From Thalassospiraceae bacterium LMO-JJ14 (GTDB lineage: Bacteria > Pseudomonadota > Alphaproteobacteria > Rhodospirillales > Casp-alpha2): a DNA stretch of 64,000 nt. A program made the position numbers and the translations under genes. The DNA lies in the NCBI GenBank assembly GCA_021555105.2, contig CP134604.1, positions 496,001-560,000 of the forward strand, read 5' to 3'. The notes under the pieces are model-generated. The model ran no database searches. It was given only the letters and a program-made list of their open reading frames with translations, and was not told the DNA's origin. Positions 59,766 through 64,000 of the stretch are shown here, in pieces (position 1 is the first letter of the stretch; every line of letters begins with the position of its first letter).

Positions 59766-60593
59766 TCACCAGGCGGTCCAGCCGCCGTCGACGACAAGCA
59801 TCTGGCCGGTCATGTAGCTTGACGCATCGGAGGCCATATAGACGACCGCCCCGACCATCTCGTCGACATGCGCCATCCGCCCAAGCGGGGTGCGCGCGCC
59901 GTAGTTTGCCTGAAAGGTTTCGTTCTGACCCGACTCGATGCCGCCCGGAACGAGCGTGTTGACGCGAATGCCCTTATCGCCCCAATACGTTGCAAGGTAT
60001 CGGGTCAGGGCGACGATAGCACCTTTCGAAGCACTGTACGCCGCCGGCGTCGTTATCGTATGCCCCATGTACTCGGAACCTTCATAGATTCGAAAGTCCG
60101 GACCGACGACACCGTATGTGGACGCGGTTTGAATGATGCTGCCGCCGCGTCCCTGCTTGAGCATTTGCTTGCCGACCGCCTGGGCCATCAAAAACATACC
60201 GTCGATATTGACGCTCATAATGTCGCGCCATACCTGAAACTCGAACTCGTCGAAGTCCTTGAAGTAATCGGCCGGATTTTTTGTCTTGGAAGCTGCATTG
60301 TTGTGCAGGACATCTATGCCGCCAAGTGTTTCGGTTACCTGGTCGACCATGGCGCGGACCGACTCGGGGTTTGAGACATCGCAAGCGATACCGATCACGC
60401 GGCCACCGAATTCCTGGGCGATGTCGCGGGCCAGATCTTCCGCTGCGTCGGCATCGAGGTCGACAATCGCAACGTCGGCGCCGTTGGCTGCGAGGCCACG
60501 GGAAATGCGCTGGCCTTGAATGCCGGTTCCGCCGGTAATCAAAGCCACTTTTCCCGACAAATCGAACAGATTGGAAAGATTTTTTGCCGTCAT
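59766..60593 (-). CDS. SDR-family oxidoreductase (PtmA-like)
   Basis: 275-aa classical SDR. VALITGGTGIQGQRISRGL near residue 15, catalytic Ser in IIQTASTYGVV near 152 and Y-x3-K in AAYSASKGAIV near 182 are clear; VDGGWTAW closes the protein. It resembles PtmA, an SDR found in legionaminic acid loci of Campylobacter. The exact oxidation it performs is unknown. The start overlaps the formyltransferase stop (ATGA). Confidence 0.87.
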   Translation of the reverse strand: MTAKNLSNLFDLSGKVALITGGTGIQGQRISRGLAANGADVAIVDLDADAAEDLARDIAQEFGGRVIGIACDVSNPESVRAMVDQVTETLGGIDVLHNNAASKTKNPADYFKDFDEFEFQVWRDIMSVNIDGMFLMAQAVGKQMLKQGRGGSIIQTASTYGVVGPDFRIYEGSEYMGHTITTPAAYSASKGAIVALTRYLATYWGDKGIRVNTLVPGGIESGQNETFQANYGARTPLGRMAHVDEMVGAVVYMASDASSYMTGQMLVVDGGWTAW

Positions 60594-61627
60594 GTTTTGC
60601 CTCGCATACGCATTCCTACTCTAATTATTTCACCGGCCGGGACTTCATCGTCCCGGGTCCGCAAGCTTTCAATGTGTAACACGCCGCCACCGCAGGCAAC
60701 ATCGACTCCGCCCGTACGGCTGGCCGACAGAACGCTGCCGTTGGCGAGCCAATGAAGCGCCGGCATCGGACTTTCGGCGATGTGCGCGCGGGCAACGTGG
60801 ATGCGCTGTTGTGTCTTTCGGTTGGCCGCCTGCATATGGGCCGAGGCGCCAGCATGAGGCCAGCCGAACGCGCGGATAACCCGCTCGGCTTCCGCCGGAG
60901 GCCGGTTCCAATCAATCCATCCGTCGTCGTCCGTATATAGCGAAGGAAGATAGACCCGCGTCGTATCTTGCCCGATTTTCGGAATGCTGCCGTTCTTTGC
61001 GCAGGTTATCCAGGTCTGAGCAAGCTCGCCGTAGGCTTTGCGTTGAGCCCGGAACAGATCAACAGGATAGGCATTTTCCGGCCATGTGTAAGGCGCCTCT
61101 GAAACCGCGTCGCCCGAATCGATGCCCAGGTCGATCCAGTGCAGAACCACCGAATCATCGACGACACCGTTAAGAATATTCCAGCTCAGCCCGGCGCGGC
61201 CCCGGTAGTGGCGCGAGCCGTGCAGGTTGAACACCCACCCATCGAAATTGTCGAGAAACGCCGCCTTGAGGATCGGTGCGGATACGGAAAAAGCGACATT
61301 CGCCCCGGTTTCTTTGATTGAAGCGAGGGCTTCCGGCGAATTGGGGTCCTCGACACAAAGCAACGGCGCCCCGGCGACGTCAGCGATTTCCGACATCGAA
61401 TCGAACAAACCGAACCTGGAAAGCGTCGCTTCAGGTTCCTTCTTTCCGGTGCGGTCATCTATATGGGTCACGACACAGACAACGTCGATCTCGTTGGCGC
61501 GGAATACTTCAGCCAGGTTGAGAAGCGCACCGTGATAGCCGACCAGGCACACACGGATATCTTCCATCGGCCACTTGAGAGGCACGCTCCCGGCTTCAGG
61601 CGTCGTTGCGTTTGTCGAAGGCGACAC
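60590..61627 (-). CDS. Sugar N-formyltransferase (methionyl-tRNA formyltransferase-like)
   Basis: 345-aa protein. The formyltransferase triad is in place: N134 and H136 in WVFNLHGSRHYRGRAG and D170 in WIDLGIDSGD, with the same 36-residue spacing as in FMT and GART. The C-terminal part (ESPMPALHWLANGSVL and onward) matches the FMT C-terminal subdomain. Such enzymes formylate an amino sugar with 10-formyl-THF. The aminotransferase gene upstream likely makes that amino group. A GTG overlapping the previous TAG is taken as start; an ATG 60 bases on (61567) is also possible. Confidence 0.86.
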   Translation of the reverse strand: MSPSTNATTPEAGSVPLKWPMEDIRVCLVGYHGALLNLAEVFRANEIDVVCVVTHIDDRTGKKEPEATLSRFGLFDSMSEIADVAGAPLLCVEDPNSPEALASIKETGANVAFSVSAPILKAAFLDNFDGWVFNLHGSRHYRGRAGLSWNILNGVVDDSVVLHWIDLGIDSGDAVSEAPYTWPENAYPVDLFRAQRKAYGELAQTWITCAKNGSIPKIGQDTTRVYLPSLYTDDDGWIDWNRPPAEAERVIRAFGWPHAGASAHMQAANRKTQQRIHVARAHIAESPMPALHWLANGSVLSASRTGGVDVACGGGVLHIESLRTRDDEVPAGEIIRVGMRMRGKT

Positions 61628-62973
61628 TAATTCAGCCGGGCAAAATGCGCATGTTTGACGGGGCCGTTCAGGCGTTGCTCAAGATCGTCCGCCTGCACGC
61701 CGGCGGCGATTTCACCGAACACTTCGGCAACGTTCGCGAGGTAGCCGTCGATCATGTCGTCCGTATGCGCGAGCATCGAATAGACCTGGCCGCCGGCCAG
61801 ATAGCCGCGTCCCAACATTTGCTGGGTAAACAAGGTCATCGGCACCAGGGGCGTGGCGTGGTCGAAGGACAGGGTCGCCAGCGGCGGTATGCCGGTAACG
61901 TTGATCTTCAGGCCCACCGCATCCGCGGCCTGGCGCCACCCGGCCTGGACTTTCTCGCCCTTGGCAATCAGTTGCCGCGGAAGATCGAGTTCCAGGTGTT
62001 TTTTGATTGTCGCCAGAGCGGCGACGGGGCCCACTCTTTCGGTCCAGTACGCGCTGGAGATGAACGAGCTTTGCGCCGAATCCATGACCGCGCGCTTGCC
62101 GATACATGCCGCCATCGGATAACCGTTGCTCATGCATTTGGCGAAGGTCGCGACGTCCGGCGTAACCCCCATCGTCATGTGAATACCGCCCGTCGTCATG
62201 CGCCAGCCCGACGTGACTTCGTCGAAAATCAGGACCGCGCCTGCTTCATCGGCAAGCCGGCGCGCTTCCTCGAGAAAACCCGGTGCCGGCGGGAGCGTGC
62301 GCATCGGTTCCATGACGATGGCGGCCAACTCCGATTTTCGGGCGGCCACGATGGCGCGCAAATCTTCAATGTCGTTGTAGGCAAACGGAAATACCGTGCC
62401 GCCAAGGCGGCTGGGAACACCGGCGGATGGAATGCCGGCCAACAAGTGGTTGTCGAGATTGGAGTCGTCACTGATGTTCGCCGCGACATACCAGTCGGCC
62501 CAACCGTGGTATCCGCAGTAGGCCACGCCGTCACGACCTGTCGCGGCCCGGGCGATCCGCACCGCGATCGACAACACTTCCCCCCCCGTCCGGGCGAAAC
62601 GCGCCATGTCCGCCCATGGATGACGATCAATGAGCAATTCGGCGAGTTCGACCTCTTCGTGGCAATTGAGCGTCGTCATCGTCCCTTTGGATATGGCCTC
62701 GGCGACCGCCGCGTTTACATCCGGGTCGGCATATCCGAGTGCGGACGTGCCGACACCGCAGTGGGTGAAATCAAAGTACTTGCGCCCATCGAGATCCCAC
62801 ACCTCGGCCCCGCGCGCCTTCTCGAAATATGCAGGCCATTGATCCGGCAAAAACATTTCCGGACGCTTGGAAAGCAACTGCGTGCCGCCGGGCATGATGT
62901 TCCGGGCCGCGGCATACAGCGCCTGGCCCTTGCCGGTTGCGGGGGTCGTTTTGTCGTGTTTTTTTGTGCTCAT
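61627..62973 (-). CDS. Class III aminotransferase (glutamate-1-semialdehyde aminomutase-like)
   Basis: 448-aa PLP enzyme. ALYAAARNIMPGGTQLL near the N-terminus, FTHCGVGTSALGYADPDV, RIARAATGRDGVAYCGYHGW (aromatic stacking on PLP), VLIFDEVTSGWRM (PLP Asp) and ATFAKCMSNGYPMAA with the Schiff-base Lys are all visible. The GSA family includes sugar and nonulosonic-acid-type aminotransferases. It probably installs the amine later formylated by its neighbour. The ATG overlaps the CMP-transferase stop (ATGA), better than the TTG six bases upstream. Confidence 0.9.
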   Translation of the reverse strand: MSTKKHDKTTPATGKGQALYAAARNIMPGGTQLLSKRPEMFLPDQWPAYFEKARGAEVWDLDGRKYFDFTHCGVGTSALGYADPDVNAAVAEAISKGTMTTLNCHEEVELAELLIDRHPWADMARFARTGGEVLSIAVRIARAATGRDGVAYCGYHGWADWYVAANISDDSNLDNHLLAGIPSAGVPSRLGGTVFPFAYNDIEDLRAIVAARKSELAAIVMEPMRTLPPAPGFLEEARRLADEAGAVLIFDEVTSGWRMTTGGIHMTMGVTPDVATFAKCMSNGYPMAACIGKRAVMDSAQSSFISSAYWTERVGPVAALATIKKHLELDLPRQLIAKGEKVQAGWRQAADAVGLKINVTGIPPLATLSFDHATPLVPMTLFTQQMLGRGYLAGGQVYSMLAHTDDMIDGYLANVAEVFGEIAAGVQADDLEQRLNGPVKHAHFARLN

Positions 62974-63710
62974 TGCCAATCCGCCATATCGACGGTTCCT
63001 TCGCGAACGAAGAATTCCGCCAGTTTCAAATCATGCATCGTATCGATCTCGATTGAGTGGAAACGGTCCATCCTGTAGCCGTAAGACTTTTCCGGATTGC
63101 CGTATATGGTGCCGGTTGATCTCATGGTGTCCCAATCGAACAGATATAACGCGCCGTTCATCGTATATTCGCTGACCATTGCCTGGCGCCGGAGTTCACT
63201 TATGCCCGAGAGCTTTTGGATGATTTGCCGGGCATTGCCGTCTTCGCTCAGGGGGCCGACAAAAACGGAATTCACTTCTGTTTCGCGCATGCCCAGCACG
63301 CATTTGGCCTGAAGCCGGTCATACATTTCGATCGCCGCATCGTAGTCCGCACTGCGCGCGAAGGGCGACGACGGCTCGAGGAGCATGATCGCATCGTAGC
63401 GGCGGTTTTCCGTCTGTTCCAAAAAATCCATGGCGTGAAGAATCACATCATTGCTTCGGGCGTCGTCCGTTGCCAGCGCCGCCGGCCGTGTAAACGGGAT
63501 GTCGACCCCATGGCGTGCCGCTTCCGCCTGTATTTCCGGATCATCCGTGGAGATCATCAAGCGCGCGCAGTATTTCGAACCCAACGCCGAACGCGCCTTA
63601 AACCCGACCAGGGACAAGCCGCCGATCTGACGCAGATTTTTTTGCGGCACGCCCCTGGAACCGCCGCGCGCCGTGATCAGAAACAAGACCTCTTTGTTTT
63701 CAGTGCGCAT
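62970..63710 (-). CDS. CMP-nonulosonic acid cytidylyltransferase (NeuA/LegF type)
   Basis: 246-aa acylneuraminate cytidylyltransferase. FLITARGGSRGVPQKNLRQI near residue 10 is the CTP-binding signature, TDDARSNDVILHAMDFLE near 80 and MLLEPSSPFARSADYDAAI near 108 are further family motifs, and the C-terminal HSIEIDTMHDLKLAEFF carries the IDT/D metal site. It activates the NeuB product as a CMP sugar. First structural gene of the long unit. ATG has AGGAAC eight bases before it; a TTG frame upstream runs into the terminator-like hairpin and is rejected. Confidence 0.92.
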   Translation of the reverse strand: MRTENKEVLFLITARGGSRGVPQKNLRQIGGLSLVGFKARSALGSKYCARLMISTDDPEIQAEAARHGVDIPFTRPAALATDDARSNDVILHAMDFLEQTENRRYDAIMLLEPSSPFARSADYDAAIEMYDRLQAKCVLGMRETEVNSVFVGPLSEDGNARQIIQKLSGISELRRQAMVSEYTMNGALYLFDWDTMRSTGTIYGNPEKSYGYRMDRFHSIEIDTMHDLKLAEFFVREGTVDMADWQ

Positions 63711-63721
63711 ACCGATGTTCC

Positions 63722-63748
63722 TAAAAATGCAGCGCCGGTGGGGCTGCA
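63722..63748 (-). terminator. Terminator-like hairpin in the operon leader
   Basis: On the minus strand TGCAGC, a 9-base loop and GCTGCA form a 6-bp stem followed by TTTTTA. It is weak but lies between the ops-like element and the first structural gene, the place where an RfaH-type factor would suppress termination. Confidence 0.45.
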
Positions 63749-63786
63749 AAAAATGCCCGGCGTCTGCGAGCCGTTCGGAATTTTTC

Positions 63787-63798
63787 CATGCTACCGCA
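63787..63798 (-). promoter_or_regulatory. ops-like element for RfaH/NusG-paralogue recruitment
   Basis: Read on the minus (coding) strand the sequence is TGCGGTAGCATG. It matches 10 of 12 positions of the E. coli ops GGCGGTAGCGTG (mismatches at 1 and 10) and keeps the GCGGTAGC core intact. It lies in the untranslated leader between the NusG-paralogue gene and the first polysaccharide gene, in the orientation of transcription. Because RfaH reads ops on the non-template strand at a paused polymerase, the location is functionally sensible. Confidence 0.65.
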
Positions 63799-63822
63799 CT
63801 CCGGGTGAAACGACCCGGAGTG
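63797..63822 (-). other. Perfect 10-bp hairpin directly upstream of the ops-like element
   Basis: CACTCCGGGT and ACCCGGAGTG flank a 6-base loop, a perfect stem. Its 3' arm runs straight into the GCGGTAGC core on the minus strand. No T-run follows, so it is not a simple terminator; a pause-promoting RNA hairpin or a protein-binding palindrome fits better. Confidence 0.6.
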
Positions 63823-63854
63823 GGGGGATACCACAGGTGAACGCCGCCGCCGCT

Positions 63855-64000
63855 TTAAGTGGAGGCGAAGACGTCCTCTTTATTGACCTGCGCCCGGACT
63901 TGCCGGCCGAGGATACTCAGCAACACCGTGACCCGGTTCCGGTCACAGGTGGCTTCGAACAGCGCCTCGAACTCACCGAGCGCGCCGCGCAGGATGCGGA
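63855..64000 (-). CDS. NusG paralogue of RfaH/UpxY type (C-terminal part, cut by window edge)
   Basis: The last 47 residues of a protein ending in TAA. RILRGALGEFEALFEATCDR followed by NRVTVLLSILGRQVRAQV is the KOW domain of NusG-like proteins; the LLSILGRQVRAQV strand pattern resembles specialised antiterminators rather than housekeeping NusG. The rest of the gene lies to the right of the window. Directly downstream are a hairpin and an ops-like element, then the long polysaccharide unit, so it is probably the dedicated antiterminator of the locus. Confidence 0.8.
   Translation of the reverse strand, partial: RILRGALGEFEALFEATCDRNRVTVLLSILGRQVRAQVNKEDVFAST

Noticed and set aside
61606-63078. 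Long plus-strand open frame (490 codons)
   Set aside because: Antisense to the class III aminotransferase and CMP-transferase genes, which have clear active-site motifs; the antisense product has none.
1-64000. tRNA, rRNA, CRISPR arrays, insertion sequences, phage genes
   Set aside because: Read for cloverleaf arms, repeat-spacer periodicity, transposase motifs and terminal repeats; none seen. No transposase-like protein is encoded.

Overview
The window is an almost unbroken, one-directional surface-polysaccharide locus. Every supported gene (about 60) lies on the minus strand, so transcription runs from about 64000 down to 1. Many neighbours overlap by 1-20 bases (ATGA, GTGA, TGATG junctions) and no gap between genes exceeds about 200 bases. 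Moderately high GC, the relatives suggested by the proteins (NusG/RfaH-type regulator, purH neighbour, WbpM-type dehydratase, NodU-type carbamoyltransferase) and the GTG/TTG starts suggest an alphaproteobacterium, plausibly marine and Rhodospirillales-like. That placement is inference; there is no rRNA or tRNA in the window.

Layout in transcription order (right to left). 63855-64000: C-terminal KOW part of a NusG paralogue of the RfaH/UpxY type. 63722-63822: a leader with a 10-bp hairpin, an ops-like element (10/12 match to the E. coli RfaH ops) and a small terminator-like hairpin. 57539-63710: a nonulosonic-acid (legionaminic/sialic-like) module with CMP-transferase, class III aminotransferase, sugar N-formyltransferase, SDR, NeuB and NeuC/LegG homologues. 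51841-57495: a GT-B-like protein, two epimerases and an unusual cytidylyltransferase-PfkB kinase fusion. 45627-51682: TIGR04372-type transferase, HAD, APH-type kinase, split transketolase, Fe(II)/2OG oxygenase and LIC12192-type protein (the so-called sporadic carbohydrate cluster). 41052-45640: four class I methyltransferases plus an RmlD-like reductase. 39075-40874: an AT-rich PglK/MsbA-like ABC exporter. 33690-38998: sugar isomerase, SDR, FkbM methyltransferase, GT-B-like protein and Gfo/Idh oxidoreductase.

27652-33573 is the most distinctive part: a phosphonate module with a phosphonoacetaldehyde reductase-type Fe-ADH, a double HTH-cupin protein carrying the residues of methylphosphonate synthase (MpnS) and a nucleotidyltransferase, followed by a methyltransferase and an alkaline-phosphatase-superfamily protein with Thr in the nucleophile position. 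PEP mutase and phosphonopyruvate decarboxylase are not in the window. 22150-26562: carbamoylation cassette (SxtJ, a 50-aa DUF5989-type protein, NodU-type carbamoyltransferase, methyltransferase, SGNH hydrolase). 12164-22112: KdsB-like cytidylyltransferase, HAD, methyltransferase-like protein, hydroxyacid dehydrogenase, heparinase-like protein, asparagine synthetase, GT2 and a GT-C-like membrane protein. 8002-12058: CDP-deoxyhexose module (rfbF, rfbG, RmlC-like, epimerase) and a GT2. 751-7967: methyltransferase, WecA/WbpL-type initiating transferase, Wzy/WaaL-type membrane protein, WbuB-like GT4, WbpV-like reductase and WbpM-like dehydratase, which together would start chains on QuiNAc or FucNAc. 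1-724: the start of purH, marking the end of the locus.

Taken together, the genes would build a complex O-antigen or exopolysaccharide from several rare sugars, decorated by methyl, formyl, carbamoyl and probably methylphosphonate groups. An RfaH-like antiterminator probably lets RNA polymerase cross the very long unit.
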